From contig NZ_JAFCKT010000002.1 of assembly GCF_018129985.1 (NCBI RefSeq), forward strand, positions 310,001 through 374,000: a stretch of 64,000 nucleotides of DNA. Direction: 5' to 3'. Below, in pieces: positions 24,430-34,638 of this stretch (the first letter of the stretch is position 1; the number at the start of each line of letters is the position of its first letter). The stretch comes from Bradyrhizobium sp. SZCCT0148. Lineage in GTDB: Bacteria > Pseudomonadota > Alphaproteobacteria > Rhizobiales > Xanthobacteraceae. Made by a program: the position numbers and the translations under genes. The notes under the pieces were generated by a model. It made no database searches. It saw nothing but the letters and a program-made list of their open reading frames with translations, and was not told the origin of the DNA.

Positions 24430-25518
24430 TCAGGCCTCTAATCGCGTGCGGCCGTCGCCGCTGAACAGATGCAGCTTGTTGCGCAGCGCCGCGACGCGGA
24501 TTTTCGCGCCGATCGCGGGAGCCTCGGTGCCGGGAACGCGGACGATGATCTCGCCGGGCGGCAGCTCGCCGGGCGTGGCGGCGACACGCTGCTCTTCCGG
24601 CTCGCGCGAGCCGTAGATGAAGGTTTCGGCGCCGACGCGCTCGATCGCCTCCACCGTCAGCGGCAACGCGACGCCGCCGTCCGGGGTCTGGTCGGTGATG
24701 ACGAGATCTTCCGGACGGATGCCGAGGATGCCGGCGTCAGCCGCCGCGCTGCCCGCAAGCTGCGATCTGATCTCCTCGGGCCGCGTCGCCATCAGATTCA
24801 TCGGGGGAGCGCCGATGAAGGAGGCGACGAAAGTCGTTGCCGGCTTTTCGTAGATCGCCAGCGGATTGCCGACCTGCTCGACCTGGCCGCCGGTCATGAC
24901 CACGAGAATGTCGGCGAGCGTCATCGCCTCCAACTGGTCGTGGGTGACGTAGATCGACGTGGTGTTGAGCCGGCGCTGCAATTTGCGGATCTCGACGCGC
25001 ATCGCGATGCGCAGTTTCGCATCGAGGTTCGACAGCGGCTCGTCGAACAGGAACACCTTCGGCTGGCGCACGATGGCGCGGCCCATGGCGACGCGCTGGC
25101 GCTGGCCGCCGGAGAGCTGGCGCGGCTTGCGATCCAGCATCGAGGTGAGCTCGAGCACGCGCGCGGCTTCGTCGACGCGCGACTTGATCTCGGCCTCCTT
25201 CATGCCGCGGTTGCGCAGGCCGTAGGCCATGTTGTTGAAGACGCTCATATGCGGATAGAGCGCGTAGTTCTGGAACACCATCGCGATGTCGCGATCGGCG
25301 GGCTCGATCTGGTTGACGATACGACCGCCGATGTCGATCTCGCCGCCGGTGACGGTTTCGAGACCGGCGACCATGCGCAGCAGCGTGGACTTGCCGCAGC
25401 CGGAGGGCCCGACCAGCACGCAGAACTGTCCGTCGCCGACATCGACGTTGACGCCCTTGATGGCTTCGAAGCCGCCGGGATAGGTCTTGCGGACGTTGCG
25501 CAGGGTGACGTTAGCCAT
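24430..25518 (-). CDS. ugpC: Glycerol-3-phosphate importer ATPase UgpC
   Basis: 362 residues. Walker A is GPSGCGKST, the Q-loop is [12 protein letters not shown], the signature is [16 protein letters not shown], Walker B is [12 protein letters not shown] and the switch is [16 protein letters not shown]-terminal OB-like regulatory domain of the MalK/UgpC type follows. It powers uptake of sn-glycerol-3-phosphate and glycerophosphodiesters through UgpAE. It is the last gene of ugpBAEC, 13 bp after ugpE. Confidence 0.93.
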   Translation of the reverse strand: MANVTLRNVRKTYPGGFEAIKGVNVDVGDGQFCVLVGPSGCGKSTLLRMVAGLETVTGGEIDIGGRIVNQIEPADRDIAMVFQNYALYPHMSVFNNMAYGLRNRGMKEAEIKSRVDEAARVLELTSMLDRKPRQLSGGQRQRVAMGRAIVRQPKVFLFDEPLSNLDAKLRIAMRVEIRKLQRRLNTTSIYVTHDQLEAMTLADILVVMTGGQVEQVGNPLAIYEKPATTFVASFIGAPPMNLMATRPEEIRSQLAGSAAADAGILGIRPEDLVITDQTPDGGVALPLTVEAIERVGAETFIYGSREPEEQRVAATPGELPPGEIIVRVPGTEAPAIGAKIRVAALRNKLHLFSGDGRTRLEA

Positions 25519-25531
25519 GAAAACTCGCTTG

Positions 25532-26380
25532 TTACTTTTCCGTCTCGACCAGTCCGCGCACGAACAGTTTCTGCATCACGACGACGACGAACACCGGCGG
25601 CAGCATGGCCAGCACGGCGGTCGCCATCACGATCGGCCATTCGGTCAGCGCGTCGGTGGTGGTGATCATCTTGCGGATGCCGACCTGGATGGTCTGCATG
25701 TCGTCGCGGGTCGTGATCAGCAGCGGCCAGAGATATTGATTCCAGCCGAGGATGAACAGGATCACGAACAGCGCCGCCATGTTGGTGCGCGACAGCGGCA
25801 GCAGCGTATCCCAGAAGAAGCGCAGGGGACCTGCACCGTCGATGCGCGAGGCCTCCAGCAATTCGTCCGGCACCGTCATGAAGAACTGCCGGAACAGCAG
25901 CGTCGCGGTGGCCGAGGCGATCAGCGGCAGTGCAAGGCCGGCGTAGCTGTCGAGCATGTGCAGGTCGGCGACGATCTTGTAGGTCGGATAGATGCGGACT
26001 TCGACCGGCAGCATCAGGGTGATGAAGATGATCCAGAAGATCGGCATCCGGAACGGGAAGCGGAAATACACGATCGCGTAGGCCGAGATGATCGAGATCG
26101 CGATCTTGCCGACCGCGATCAGCAGGGCCATCACCAGCGAGTTCAGCATCATGTTGCCGACCGGCTCGCGGGTGGAGCCGCTCGTGCCGACGAAGATGGT
26201 CTGGTAGTAGGTCTCGAAGAAATGTCCGCCCGGCAGCAGCGACATCTGCCCGTTCGCGATCAGCGCGTTGTCCTGGGTCGAGGCGATGAACGCGATGTAG
26301 ACCGGGAAGGCGACGATCGCGATTCCGATCCAGAGAATGATGTGGGCGATGTAACGTCGAAAGCCCTCTTCCTCGACCAT
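25532..26380 (-). CDS. ugpE: Glycerol-3-phosphate importer permease UgpE
   Basis: 282 residues with about six membrane helices and the EAA loop ([28 protein letters not shown]) that docks on UgpC. It forms the channel with UgpA. The ugpA stop and the ugpE start share one base (TGATG), so the two permeases are co-translated. The identification rests on the family sequence and on gene order. Confidence 0.93.
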   Translation of the reverse strand: MVEEEGFRRYIAHIILWIGIAIVAFPVYIAFIASTQDNALIANGQMSLLPGGHFFETYYQTIFVGTSGSTREPVGNMMLNSLVMALLIAVGKIAISIISAYAIVYFRFPFRMPIFWIIFITLMLPVEVRIYPTYKIVADLHMLDSYAGLALPLIASATATLLFRQFFMTVPDELLEASRIDGAGPLRFFWDTLLPLSRTNMAALFVILFILGWNQYLWPLLITTRDDMQTIQVGIRKMITTTDALTEWPIVMATAVLAMLPPVFVVVVMQKLFVRGLVETEK

Positions 26381-27261
26381 CAGTAAGTCACCTTGCGTTC
26401 GACGAAGCGGAACTGGATTCCCGTCAGCACGATGACCATGATCATCAGGATCACCGATTGCGCCGCGGAGCTGCCGAGATTGCCGCCGAGCAGGCCGTCG
26501 GAATAGACCTTGTAGACCAGCGTCACCGTCGAGGTGCCGGGACCGCCGCGGGTCATGGTGTCGATGATGCCGAACGTGTCGAAGAAGGCGTAGACGATGT
26601 TGACGACCAGCAGGAAGAAGATGGTCGGCGACAGCAGAGGGAAGGTCACGGTCCAGAACCGGCGCATCGGACGCGCACCGTCGATCGCGGCGGCTTCGAG
26701 CACGCTTTTCGGGATCGCCTGCAGGCCGGCAAGGAAAAACAGGAAATTATACGAGATCTGCTTCCATGCGGCGGCGAGGATGATCAGCGCTGCAGCCTGG
26801 TCGCCGTCGAGCAGCGGATTCCAGTCGACCCCCATCGCGCGCAGATAGCGCGCGATGATGCCCAGCGAGGGATGCAACATGAAGATCCAGAGCACGCCGA
26901 CGACCGGCGGCGCCACCGCATACGGCCAGATCAGGAGGGTTCGGTACAGCACCGAGCCGCGCAGCGGCTTGTCCGCCATGACGGCGAGCAGCAGCGCAAA
27001 GGACAGCGACGAGACGGCGATCGCGAACGAGAAGACGAAGGTCCGGACGATCGACTCGAAATAGGCGGGATCCCTGAACAGCTCGATGTAGTTGTCGAAC
27101 CAGACGAAGGTGGTCGAGAGACCGAAGGCGTCCTGCAGCAGGAAAGACTGGATCACGGCCTGCAGGGCCGGCCAGTAGAAGAAAATCAGGACGATCGCGA
27201 GCTGCGGCGCAACCAGCGCGTAAGGCAACAGCTTCGATTGGAAGATGGCTTGCTTTTGCAT
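26380..27261 (-). CDS. ugpA: Glycerol-3-phosphate importer permease UgpA
   Basis: 293 residues, about six membrane helices, starting [21 protein letters not shown]. The EAA loop reads [27 protein letters not shown]. It partners UgpE in the inner membrane. It begins 51 bp after the ugpB stop and overlaps ugpE by one base. The helix 1 region [26 protein letters not shown] is typical of the family. Confidence 0.93.
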   Translation of the reverse strand: MQKQAIFQSKLLPYALVAPQLAIVLIFFYWPALQAVIQSFLLQDAFGLSTTFVWFDNYIELFRDPAYFESIVRTFVFSFAIAVSSLSFALLLAVMADKPLRGSVLYRTLLIWPYAVAPPVVGVLWIFMLHPSLGIIARYLRAMGVDWNPLLDGDQAAALIILAAAWKQISYNFLFFLAGLQAIPKSVLEAAAIDGARPMRRFWTVTFPLLSPTIFFLLVVNIVYAFFDTFGIIDTMTRGGPGTSTVTLVYKVYSDGLLGGNLGSSAAQSVILMIMVIVLTGIQFRFVERKVTY

Positions 27262-27311
27262 GATGCCCGCAGGAGCGGCAGGCCGGCTTGGCCGGCCTAC
27301 CGTCCGTCGCC

Positions 27312-28628
27312 TTATTTCACGGCGGTCTTTTCAAACTGGCGCAGCATGGTGTTGCCGCGCTCGACGGCGGCATCCAGCGCCTGCTTGGCGGTCTTCTTGC
27401 CGGCCAGCGCCTGCTCGATCTCTTCCGACCAGACGTCGCGCAGCTGGACCATGTTGCCGAGACGCAAGCCGCGGGAATTTTCGGTCGGCTCCTTGTTGGT
27501 CAGCTCGAGCAGTGGGGTTTCGAGGTAGGGCTGGTCCTTGTAGAAGCCCTCGGCCTTGGCCTTCTCATAGGCTGCCTTGGTGATCGGCAGATAGCCCGAG
27601 GCCTTGTGGATGTAGACCTGGCGATCGGTGTCCGAGAGGAAGGTCAGGAATTTTGCGACGCCCTTGTATTCGTCGGCCGGCTTGCCGCCCATGACCCAGA
27701 GCGAAGCGCCGCCGATGATCGAGTTCTGCGGCGCGCCCTTGATATCCGGATAATACGGCATCGGCACCGCGGTGAAGTTGAACTTGGCCTGCGCCTTGAC
27801 GTTGCCGAAGAACGCCGACGAGGTCAGGTAGATCGGACATTCGCCCGACGTGAAGCGGCCTTCGCCGGTGTTGGTGCGGCCGGCATAGTCGTAGGTCTTG
27901 TCCTTCTGGAGCTCGACCAGCTTCTCGAGATGCTTGACCTGGAGCGGTCCGTTGAACTCGAGCTTGGTGTCGAAGCCGTCGAGGCCGTTGGCCTTGGTGG
28001 CGAGCGGGACGTTGTGCCAGGCGGAGAGCTGCTCGAGATTGACCCAGGTGACCCAGGAGCCGGAGAAGCCGCAGGTCGGATGACCGTTGTCGTGCAGCTT
28101 CTTGGCGGCTTCGAAGGTTTCGGGCCAGGTCTTCGGGATTTCGACGTTCGCCTTCTTCAGCTCGTCGAGATTGACCCACATGACGGTCGACGACGAGTTG
28201 AACGGGAAGGACAGCATCTCGCCCTTCGAGGTCGAGTAGTAGCCGGTGATGGCGGGCAGGTAGATCTTGGGATCGAACTTCTCGCCGGCGTCGGCCATCA
28301 GCTTGTAGACCGGCTTCACGGCGCCGGTCGCAGCCATCATGGTGGCGGTGCCGACCTCGAACACCTGCATGATGTGCGGCGCGTTGCCGGCACGGAACGC
28401 CGCGATGCCCGCGTTCATGGTGTCGGCGTAGTTGCCCTTGTAGGTCGGGACGACCTTGTAGTCGCTCTGCGCCGCGTTGAAGTCGTTGGCGAGCTTGACG
28501 ATGACGTCGTTGTTGGCGCCGGTCATCGCGTGCCACCACTGGATTTCCGTCACGGCCAGCGCGGGCGACGCCGTCATGCCGACCGTGAGTGCAATTGCGG
28601 TAGCCGCGCCAAAATGTCGAAGAGCCAT
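27312..28628 (-). CDS. ugpB: Glycerol-3-phosphate-binding protein UgpB
   Basis: 438 residues from ATG 28628, with GGAGG eight bases upstream. The signal peptide ends near ALAV-TE. The mature part begins [14 protein letters not shown] and has the substrate-site segments typical of UgpB ([38 protein letters not shown]). It captures sn-glycerol-3-phosphate in the periplasm and hands it to UgpAE. First gene of the operon; a Pho-box-like site is 54 bp upstream, suggesting induction under phosphate starvation. Confidence 0.94.
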   Translation of the reverse strand: MALRHFGAATAIALTVGMTASPALAVTEIQWWHAMTGANNDVIVKLANDFNAAQSDYKVVPTYKGNYADTMNAGIAAFRAGNAPHIMQVFEVGTATMMAATGAVKPVYKLMADAGEKFDPKIYLPAITGYYSTSKGEMLSFPFNSSSTVMWVNLDELKKANVEIPKTWPETFEAAKKLHDNGHPTCGFSGSWVTWVNLEQLSAWHNVPLATKANGLDGFDTKLEFNGPLQVKHLEKLVELQKDKTYDYAGRTNTGEGRFTSGECPIYLTSSAFFGNVKAQAKFNFTAVPMPYYPDIKGAPQNSIIGGASLWVMGGKPADEYKGVAKFLTFLSDTDRQVYIHKASGYLPITKAAYEKAKAEGFYKDQPYLETPLLELTNKEPTENSRGLRLGNMVQLRDVWSEEIEQALAGKKTAKQALDAAVERGNTMLRQFEKTAVK

Positions 28629-28681
28629 CAAGTAAACCTCCCTTGGGCCGTCAAAAGAAGCGCTTGCGCTAGCAGCGCCAT

Positions 28682-28699
28682 ATGACGTTCACATGACTG
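28682..28699 (-). promoter_or_regulatory. Pho-box-like site upstream of ugpB
   Basis: On the minus strand the sequence reads CAGTCAT-GTGA-ACGTCAT: two 7-bp direct repeats separated by 4 bp, matching the CTGTCAT repeats of the PhoB box at 6/7 and 5/7 positions. Spacing is exact. It lies 54 bp before the ugpB ATG, where a PhoB-activated promoter would be expected. Confidence 0.55.
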
Positions 28700-28766
28700 T
28701 GTAAGCGGGAGAAACGAAAGCAGCAAGCGCTGCTAAATGGGAAGTCGTCAAATAGGCGAAGACGAA

Positions 28767-28782
28767 GCAGGCAGCCGCCTGC
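28767..28782 (-). terminator. Hairpin after the CoA-transferase gene
   Basis: GCAGGC-agcc-GCCTGC lies 67 bp past the CoA-transferase stop, with a weakly T-rich stretch on the minus strand. A plausible but weak terminator. Confidence 0.3.
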
Positions 28783-28848
28783 GTTCGCGGTGCACTATCG
28801 TGCCCGCGCCGCAGTGCGGCATCATTCGCTGGACGGAGGTGTTGGCCT

Positions 28849-30066
28849 CTAGCGCTTGCGCTCGGGGCCGCAGACGGTGCCCTTCTCGACCATGGCGTCG
28901 ATCTCGGCCTTGGAGTAGCCGAACTCGCTCAGCACTTCCGCCGAGTGCTGGCTGAATTTCGGCGGCAGGCGGCGCAGGCTCGGCTTGCTGCGGTCGAGCC
29001 GGATCGGCGATGCCACGCCCTTGTACCAGTCCTTCTCGAGAATATCGCCGCGCGCGATGGTGTGCGGGTTCTGCAAGGCCTGGTCGATCTTCTGCACGGG
29101 CCCTGCAGGCAGGCCTGCGGCAAGCAGGCGATTGCACAGCGGCTCGGCCTCGTGCTGGCTGAACACGGCGGCAAGCTCGGCGCGCAGCGCCTCGCGGTTG
29201 GCGATGCGGTCCTTGTTGCGGGCGAAACGTGGATCGGTGCCGAGCTCGGGCTTGCCGATCTCCTTGGCCAGCTTGCGGAAGGTGCCGTCATTGCCGACGC
29301 CGATGAAGATGTTGTCGGTCTTGGTCGGGAAGATCGCATACGGCACGAGGTTGGGATGCTCGTTGCCGGTGAGCGACGGCGGCTTGCCGTGCATGAAGTA
29401 ATTCGCGGTGTGGGGATGCATGATGGCGAGGCCGGTCTCGTACAGCGTCGTCTCCAGGAACTGGCCCTTGCCGGAGCGCTGCCGCTCCGACAGCGCCATC
29501 AGGATGCCGATCGCCGCGTAGAGGCCGGTGCCGATGTCGACCAGGGGCACGCCGATCCGCATCGGTCCGCTCTCGGGCGAGCCGGTCGCGGCGATCATGC
29601 CGGTCATGGCCTGGATGATGGCGTCATAGCCGGGATTGCCGCCGCGCGGGCCGTCGGCGCCGAAGCCGCAGATCCGGCAATGCACGAGGCGCGGGAATTT
29701 CTTGCTGAGGACGTCGTTGCCGATCCCCCATTTCTCCAGCGTGCCCGGCTTGAAATTCTCGATCAGGACGTCGGCCGTCTCCAGCATCTTGAGCAGCACG
29801 ATGCGGCCGCCCTCGGAGGCGAGGTCGAGGCCGATCGAACGCTTGTTGCGGTTGATGCCGATGAAATAGGCCGCGTCCTCGTCGTGGAACGGAGGACCCC
29901 AGTCGCGCACCTCGTCGCCCGCGGGCGGCTCGACCTTGATCACGTCGGCGCCGTGGTCGGCGAGAATCTGGGTGCAGTAGGGACCGCCGAGCACGCGCGT
30001 GAGATCGATGACGCGCAATCCGCTCATTGCGCCCGATGCGGCTTCAGAACTGGCGGCTTCAGTCAT
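28849..30066 (-). CDS. CaiB/BaiF-type CoA-transferase
   Basis: 405 residues, family III CoA-transferase. The start region reads LRVIDLTRVLGGPYCTQILADHGADVIKVEPP. The catalytic aspartate is in NPGYDAIIQAMTG, and RNKRSIGLDL and LIENFKPGTLEKWG are the usual CoA-binding segments. Such enzymes move CoA between carboxylic acids (formyl/oxalate, carnitine, succinate or itaconate types); the substrate cannot be named from sequence. It stands alone between the ugp operon and ohr, in the same orientation. The start ATG 30066 is followed by an Ala/Ser-rich lead; ATG 30027 (MSGLRVID) is an alternative. Confidence 0.9.
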   Translation of the reverse strand: MTEAASSEAASGAMSGLRVIDLTRVLGGPYCTQILADHGADVIKVEPPAGDEVRDWGPPFHDEDAAYFIGINRNKRSIGLDLASEGGRIVLLKMLETADVLIENFKPGTLEKWGIGNDVLSKKFPRLVHCRICGFGADGPRGGNPGYDAIIQAMTGMIAATGSPESGPMRIGVPLVDIGTGLYAAIGILMALSERQRSGKGQFLETTLYETGLAIMHPHTANYFMHGKPPSLTGNEHPNLVPYAIFPTKTDNIFIGVGNDGTFRKLAKEIGKPELGTDPRFARNKDRIANREALRAELAAVFSQHEAEPLCNRLLAAGLPAGPVQKIDQALQNPHTIARGDILEKDWYKGVASPIRLDRSKPSLRRLPPKFSQHSAEVLSEFGYSKAEIDAMVEKGTVCGPERKR

Positions 30067-30238
30067 GCCTTCGCTTTCCCTGTGTCGGTCATTTGATCAC
30101 AGGCCTAGCGAGGTTTCCCGATGCCAGCAATGGCGCCGAGCGTAGGGGGTCATGCAGGCCCATACCGCATGCCGCGACATGGCAAATGGCAGCGGCCGGC
30201 CCGAGGGGGATCCCAGGCCAGCCAATCCGCCTCTTCGA

Positions 30239-30664
30239 TCAGACGACCGTCAGGCGAACGTCGACATTGCCGCGCGTGGCATTGGAGTACGGGCACACCT
30301 GGTGCGCCTTCTCGACCAGCGCCTCGGCCTCCGCGCGGGCGAGGCCCGGCAGCGAGACGGCGAGATCGATATCGAGGCCGAAGCCGCCCTCGGAACGCGG
30401 GCCGATGCCGACGGTCGAGGTCACGGAGGCATCAGCAGGCACCTTCGGCCCGCCCTGCGACGATACGAACTTCATCGCGCCGATGAAGCAGGCGGCATAG
30501 CCGGCCGCGAACAGCTGCTCGGGATTGTTGCCGGCGCCACCGCCGCCGCCGAGCTCCTTCGGCGTGGTGAGCTTGACGTCGAGCGCGCCGTCGAGGGTCG
30601 CGGCATGGCCGTCGCGGCCGCCGGTGGCCTTGGCGCTGGTCTTGTAGAGGACATTCACGGACAT
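30239..30664 (-). CDS. ohr: Organic hydroperoxide reductase Ohr
   Basis: 141 residues from ATG 30664 ([16 protein letters not shown]), with GAGGAG upstream. The two redox cysteines are in [10 protein letters not shown] and [10 protein letters not shown], and the conserved [10 protein letters not shown] is present. Ohr reduces lipid and peptide hydroperoxides with lipoylated partner proteins. It is divergent from the OhrR repressor gene, with two palindromic operator sites between them. Confidence 0.95.
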   Translation of the reverse strand: MSVNVLYKTSAKATGGRDGHAATLDGALDVKLTTPKELGGGGGAGNNPEQLFAAGYAACFIGAMKFVSSQGGPKVPADASVTSTVGIGPRSEGGFGLDIDLAVSLPGLARAEAEALVEKAHQVCPYSNATRGNVDVRLTVV

Positions 30665-30710
30665 TGTCGTCTCCTCGGTCGTCCGGTTGGGGTGCAATCT
30701 CTATCGCAGA

Positions 30711-30773
30711 CAATTAGATTGCGCGCAATCGAAATTGGAGTGTCTCACATTTAATTGTTCGCAATTGAATGTG
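30711..30773. promoter_or_regulatory. Two OhrR-type operators between ohr and ohrR
   Basis: Box 1 (30711-30737) has arms CAATTaGATTGC and GCAATCgAAaTTG around GATTGCGCGCAATC, a perfect core. Box 2 (30746-30773) has arms CACATTtAATTG and CAATTgAATGTG. Both match the AATTG-rich palindromes bound by OhrR. Their centres are about 36 bp apart, so one probably controls ohr and the other ohrR. Confidence 0.8.
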
Positions 30774-30818
30774 CCGCCCGCCGGGCCCAAAATGAGAGGA
30801 CATCCCGCGAGATTCGCC

Positions 30819-31280
30819 ATGCCTCGAAAACATTCGGCAGCGGACGCCCCGCTGCGGCTCGACAACCAGATCTGCTTCGCGGTCTATTCGGCCGCGCACG
30901 CCTTCAACCGCGTCTACAAGCCGCTGTTGGACCGGCTCGGCCTGACCTATCCGCAATATCTGGTCATGCTGGTGCTGTGGGAGCGCGACGACGTGCCGGT
31001 CAAGGACATCGGCGAGAAGCTGTTCCTGGATTCGGGCACGCTGACGCCCCTGCTCAAGCGCCTGGAGGCCGCGCATCTCGTGAGGCGCACGCGCAGCAGC
31101 GAGGACGAACGCCAGGTCCTGATCGCGCTGACCCCGCAAGGGCATGCGCTGAAGGACAAGGCGCGCGCCGTGCCGCAATCGATCCTGGCAGCGTCGGATT
31201 GCTCGGTGTCGGAGCTGGTGGCGATGAAGGACGAGATCGTCGCGCTGCGGGATCGGCTGAATGCGGTGATCGGGGAGTAG
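30819..31280 (+). CDS. ohrR: MarR-family organic peroxide sensor OhrR
   Basis: 153 residues from ATG 30819 ([14 protein letters not shown]); the frame is open further upstream (ATG 30792), but that would run into the operator region. The peroxide-sensing Cys lies in [14 protein letters not shown] near the N-terminus, and the winged helix contains [47 protein letters not shown]. In OhrR oxidation of this Cys by organic peroxides releases DNA. Divergent from ohr. Confidence 0.93.
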   Translation: MPRKHSAADAPLRLDNQICFAVYSAAHAFNRVYKPLLDRLGLTYPQYLVMLVLWERDDVPVKDIGEKLFLDSGTLTPLLKRLEAAHLVRRTRSSEDERQVLIALTPQGHALKDKARAVPQSILAASDCSVSELVAMKDEIVALRDRLNAVIGE

Positions 31281-31286
31281 GGGGGC

Positions 31287-31529
31287 TTAGGCCAACCGCT
31301 TTTTCGTGAAGGCGCGGCCTGAGTGTGACTTCAGGTACGCCTCGAACGCGAGCGCTTTATGCTTGTCTGGGAAGGCGCAGTACCAGATCAGCTTCCACGG
31401 CTTGTATTTGGCGGTGTGACTGGATTTGCCGGCATTATGTTCCGGAATGCGCCGCTTCAAATTCTCGGTGGCGCCGACGTATTCCTGATCGGGAAATTCG
31501 ATGCTGCGAAGGATGTAGGCGTACCACAT
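31287..31529 (-). CDS. Small GIY-YIG domain protein
   Basis: 80 residues, essentially just the domain. WYAYILRS is the GIY element, [16 protein letters not shown] the YIG-Arg element, and [13 protein letters not shown] the following helix. This matches the UPF0213/YhbQ-like group, which are predicted endonucleases of unknown job. The usual catalytic Glu near the C-terminus is present in LAFEAYLK. It lies 6 bp from the ohrR stop (convergent) and downstream of tRNA-Ala on the same strand. Confidence 0.88.
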   Translation of the reverse strand: MWYAYILRSIEFPDQEYVGATENLKRRIPEHNAGKSSHTAKYKPWKLIWYCAFPDKHKALAFEAYLKSHSGRAFTKKRLA

Positions 31530-31577
31530 TGATGGTGTCGCCCGGGTCGTCGTTAGGCGGGATACTCACCAGTCCGT

Positions 31578-31661
31578 CTTCGCCCTTCGGGCTTCGCCGG
31601 ACACCACGCTTCACCCTTCAGGCTCCGCGCAGCTGCGCCACGCGTAGCCCGAAGGGCGAAG
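31578..31661. repeat. 16-bp perfect inverted repeat next to tRNA-Ala
   Basis: CTTCGCCCTTCGGGCT (31578-31593) and AGCCCGAAGGGCGAAG (31646-31661) are exact complements separated by 52 bp. The inner arm edge is 2 bp from the 3' end of the tRNA gene. It may be a palindromic mobile repeat or help end tRNA transcription. Confidence 0.7.
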
Positions 31662-31663
31662 CG

Positions 31664-31739
<76 letters not shown>

Positions 31740-31830
31740 TTAGTCCTTGTGGGGATCCTGGTGGATCACCCGCACCGGCGAGCCCTGGTGACTCGCGCGG
31801 TGCACCCTTTTTCACAGATCAGGGCCGATC

Positions 31831-32238
31831 TCAAGTCTCTTCATCACCTCCGACATCACCAATGATGTCGGTCACGTCCTCATCGCCCTCTTCTTCGTCG
31901 GCAATGAAGGTCGAATCATCGTCATCGTCGTCATCGAGGGTCTCGTCGACCTCGATATCGTCCTCGGATTCGGGCACCACGGCCTTGACCTTGCCGCTGT
32001 TCTCCTCGGCGTCGGCCTCCTCGAGCGAGACCTCTTCGACCTCTGCCGGCTCCGGCGTGGCGTCCGCCGTTGCCGCGTGCCGGGCTTCGGCGCCGCGAGG
32101 CACGCGTGCGGGCGCGACGGGGGCGATCGGCACGACTTCGCCGGTATAGGGCGAGATCACCGGATTCTTGTTGAGGTCGTAGAACTTCTTGCCCGTGGTC
32201 GGGCAAATACGTTTGGTTCCGAGTTCTGACTTGGCCAC
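31831..32238 (-). CDS. TIGR02300/FYDLN acid-domain protein
   Basis: 135 residues. The N-terminus (MAKSELGTKRICPTTGKKFYDLNKNPVISPYTGE) is the FYDLN signature found in alphaproteobacteria. The rest is disordered and very acidic, with an Asp-rich run (about residues 100-110) and EEEGDEDVTD near the end. Function is unknown. It is divergent from aroA across a 161-bp gap. Confidence 0.9.
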   Translation of the reverse strand: MAKSELGTKRICPTTGKKFYDLNKNPVISPYTGEVVPIAPVAPARVPRGAEARHAATADATPEPAEVEEVSLEEADAEENSGKVKAVVPESEDDIEVDETLDDDDDDDSTFIADEEEGDEDVTDIIGDVGGDEET

Positions 32239-32399
32239 GGCAGGAATCCTGGGAATGTCTGAAAAAGCGGTGTTTCACTTGGCTAGTTGGCGGGCCGCTG
32301 TCAATAGCGCATTACGGGAGAACGACATGCCCGTGACGAGGTGCTGACCATGTGGTACCTGCGCCGGGCCCCCTCGAGGGCACATCCAAGGACACGATC

Positions 32400-33737
32400 G
32401 TGACCCATTCCGACCAAACGAGGCCGCTCCAGGCTCGCGCCAGCGGGTCCCTGACCGGGAAAGTACGGGTGCCCGGGGACAAGTCGATCTCCCATCGCGC
32501 CCTCATCCTGGGCGCGCTCGCGGTGGGCGAGACCAGGATTTCGGGCCTGCTGGAGGGCGAGGACGTCCTCAACACCGCCAAATCGATGCAGGCGCTGGGC
32601 GCCACCGTGGAGCGAAACGGCGATTTTGCCTGGAAGGTGCAGGGCGTGGGCGTCGCGGGCTTCGCCCAGCCCAAGGCTCCCTTGGATTTCGGGAACTCCG
32701 GGACCGGCTGCCGGCTGGTGATGGGCGCCGTCGCCGGCTGCCCGATCTCTGCGGTGTTCGACGGCGACGCCTCGCTGCGCAGCCGCCCGATGCGCCGGAT
32801 TCTCGATCCCCTGGAAAAGATGGGCGCCAGGGTCATCGCCGGTGGCGAGGGCGGCCGTTTGCCCCTGACACTTCAAGGCGCGCGCGATCCGCTGCCGATC
32901 ACCTACCAGACCCCCGTCGCCTCGGCCCAGATCAAATCGGCGGTGCTGCTGGCGGGTCTCGCCGCGCCCGGCACCACGACCGTGATCGAGAGCGAGGCCA
33001 GCCGCGACCACACCGAGCTGATGCTCAAGCATTTCGGCGCGGATATCACCTCCACGCGCGAGGGCACGCATGGCCGCAAGATCACACTGGTCGGCCAGCC
33101 CGAGCTGCATGGCGCCACCGTCGTTGTGCCCGCCGATCCCTCCTCCGCGGCGTTCCCGATCGTCGCCGCGTTGATCGTCGAGGGCTCCGATATCGTGCTG
33201 ACCGACGTCATGACCAATCCGCTGCGCACCGGCCTGTTTACAACGCTGCGCGAAATGGGCGGCTTCATCGAGGAGAGCGAGGTTCGCGGCGATGCCGGCG
33301 AGCCGATGGCGCGTTTGCGTGTACGCGCCTCGAAGCTGCGCGGCGTCGACGTACCGCCGGAGCGCGCGCCTTCGATGATCGATGAATATCTGGTGCTGGC
33401 GGTGGCAGCCGCTTTCGCCGAGGGCACGACGATCATGCGCGGCCTGCAGGAGCTGCGCGTCAAGGAATCGGATCGCCTTGAGGCCACCGCCGCCATGCTG
33501 CGCGTCAACGGCGTGAAGGTCGAGGTCTCCGGCGACGACCTGATCGTCGAAGGCCGCGGTCACGTCCCCGGCGGCGGCACTGTCGCCACCCATATGGACC
33601 ATCGCATCGCGATGTCCGCCCTGGTGATGGGCTGCGCCTCCGATCAGCCGGTGACCGTCGATGACACCGCCTTCATCGCCACCAGTTTCCCGGACTTCAT
33701 TCCGATGATGCGTTCGCTAGGGGCCGAGTTTTCATGA
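32400..33737 (+). CDS. aroA: EPSP synthase
   Basis: 445 residues from GTG 32400 (reads [11 protein letters not shown]), with AAGGA eight bases upstream. Shikimate-pathway step joining shikimate-3-phosphate and PEP. Motifs: [21 protein letters not shown] (Lys and Arg at the active site), [12 protein letters not shown], and [17 protein letters not shown]. It is of the class II type. Where glyphosate-tolerant CP4 has NAATGCRL, this protein has NSGTGCRL, so a Gly occupies the key position and tolerance is not predicted. It overlaps cmk by 4 bp. Confidence 0.95.
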   Translation: MTHSDQTRPLQARASGSLTGKVRVPGDKSISHRALILGALAVGETRISGLLEGEDVLNTAKSMQALGATVERNGDFAWKVQGVGVAGFAQPKAPLDFGNSGTGCRLVMGAVAGCPISAVFDGDASLRSRPMRRILDPLEKMGARVIAGGEGGRLPLTLQGARDPLPITYQTPVASAQIKSAVLLAGLAAPGTTTVIESEASRDHTELMLKHFGADITSTREGTHGRKITLVGQPELHGATVVVPADPSSAAFPIVAALIVEGSDIVLTDVMTNPLRTGLFTTLREMGGFIEESEVRGDAGEPMARLRVRASKLRGVDVPPERAPSMIDEYLVLAVAAAFAEGTTIMRGLQELRVKESDRLEATAAMLRVNGVKVEVSGDDLIVEGRGHVPGGGTVATHMDHRIAMSALVMGCASDQPVTVDDTAFIATSFPDFIPMMRSLGAEFS

Positions 33738-34372
33738 TCATCGCCATCGACGGGCCCGCGGCCTCAGGCAAGGGGACGCTCGGCAAGCGTCTCGCGCACC
33801 ATTACGGCTATCGTCATCTCGATACCGGCGTGATCTACCGCGCGGTGGCTTATGCCCTGATGCAGTCCGGCCGCGATCTCCGGGACGAGGAGGCCGCGGT
33901 CGCGGCGGCGCTGGAACTCGATCCCGAGAAATTCGGCAATCCGGCCCTGAAGACCCAGAAGGCCGGCGAGGGCGCCTCGATCGTCTCGGCGTTCCCACGG
34001 GTCCGCGAGGCCCTGGTGAATTTTCAACGGCAATTCGCCGCCGATCCGCCCGGCGCCGTGCTGGACGGCCGCGACATTGGAACGGTGATCTGCCCGCATG
34101 CCGACGTGAAGATCTTCGTCGTTGCCGATCCCAAGGTCCGTGCCCGCCGCCGGACCATGGAAGCACTGGCACGGGGCGAGGAGGCGGACGAAGCGGCCGT
34201 GCTCGCCGACATCATGCAGCGCGACGAGCGTGACCAGAACCGGCCGATTGCCCCCCTGAAGCCGGCCGCGGATGCTTACTTGCTAGATAACTCCCAACTG
34301 GATATAGAAGGCGGCGTCCGGGCCGCCATCGACATTATCGAGGCCGTCCGAGCGGGCCGGTCGCGGGGTTAA
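33734..34372 (+). CDS. cmk: Cytidylate kinase
   Basis: 212 residues. The P-loop is [34 protein letters not shown], the nucleotide-binding [22 protein letters not shown] and [19 protein letters not shown] are all typical. It phosphorylates CMP and dCMP. It overlaps aroA by 4 bp and precedes rpsA, the widespread aroA-cmk-rpsA order. Confidence 0.95.
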   Translation: MIIAIDGPAASGKGTLGKRLAHHYGYRHLDTGVIYRAVAYALMQSGRDLRDEEAAVAAALELDPEKFGNPALKTQKAGEGASIVSAFPRVREALVNFQRQFAADPPGAVLDGRDIGTVICPHADVKIFVVADPKVRARRRTMEALARGEEADEAAVLADIMQRDERDQNRPIAPLKPAADAYLLDNSQLDIEGGVRAAIDIIEAVRAGRSRG

Positions 34373-34638
34373 GCCGCCGCCGTCATTGGAGGAAGTGCCC
34401 GCTCCCGCTCTTTGAGGTCGATACCTCGGTCCCCTGTTCGGGCCCGACGCGATCCAGGCTCCGGACATAAGATTTCCACGTATCGAACGCGCGGGCCCAG
34501 CCGGCCCGCTTCCGCTGTTTCGCCTCTCAGGCCGGAGCAGCGAGCGGTCGCTCGAAGGTTTTGCGGACCTTCCGACACTGCGTGTGCGATGCGCCCATGA
34601 ACCCAACGGCCGGCACGACATCCGCAAATGGAGAACAA

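Noticed and set aside
31287..31529. Homing endonuclease of an intron
   Set aside because: The GIY-YIG protein is only 80 residues, without the DNA-binding tail of homing enzymes, and no intron-split gene surrounds it.
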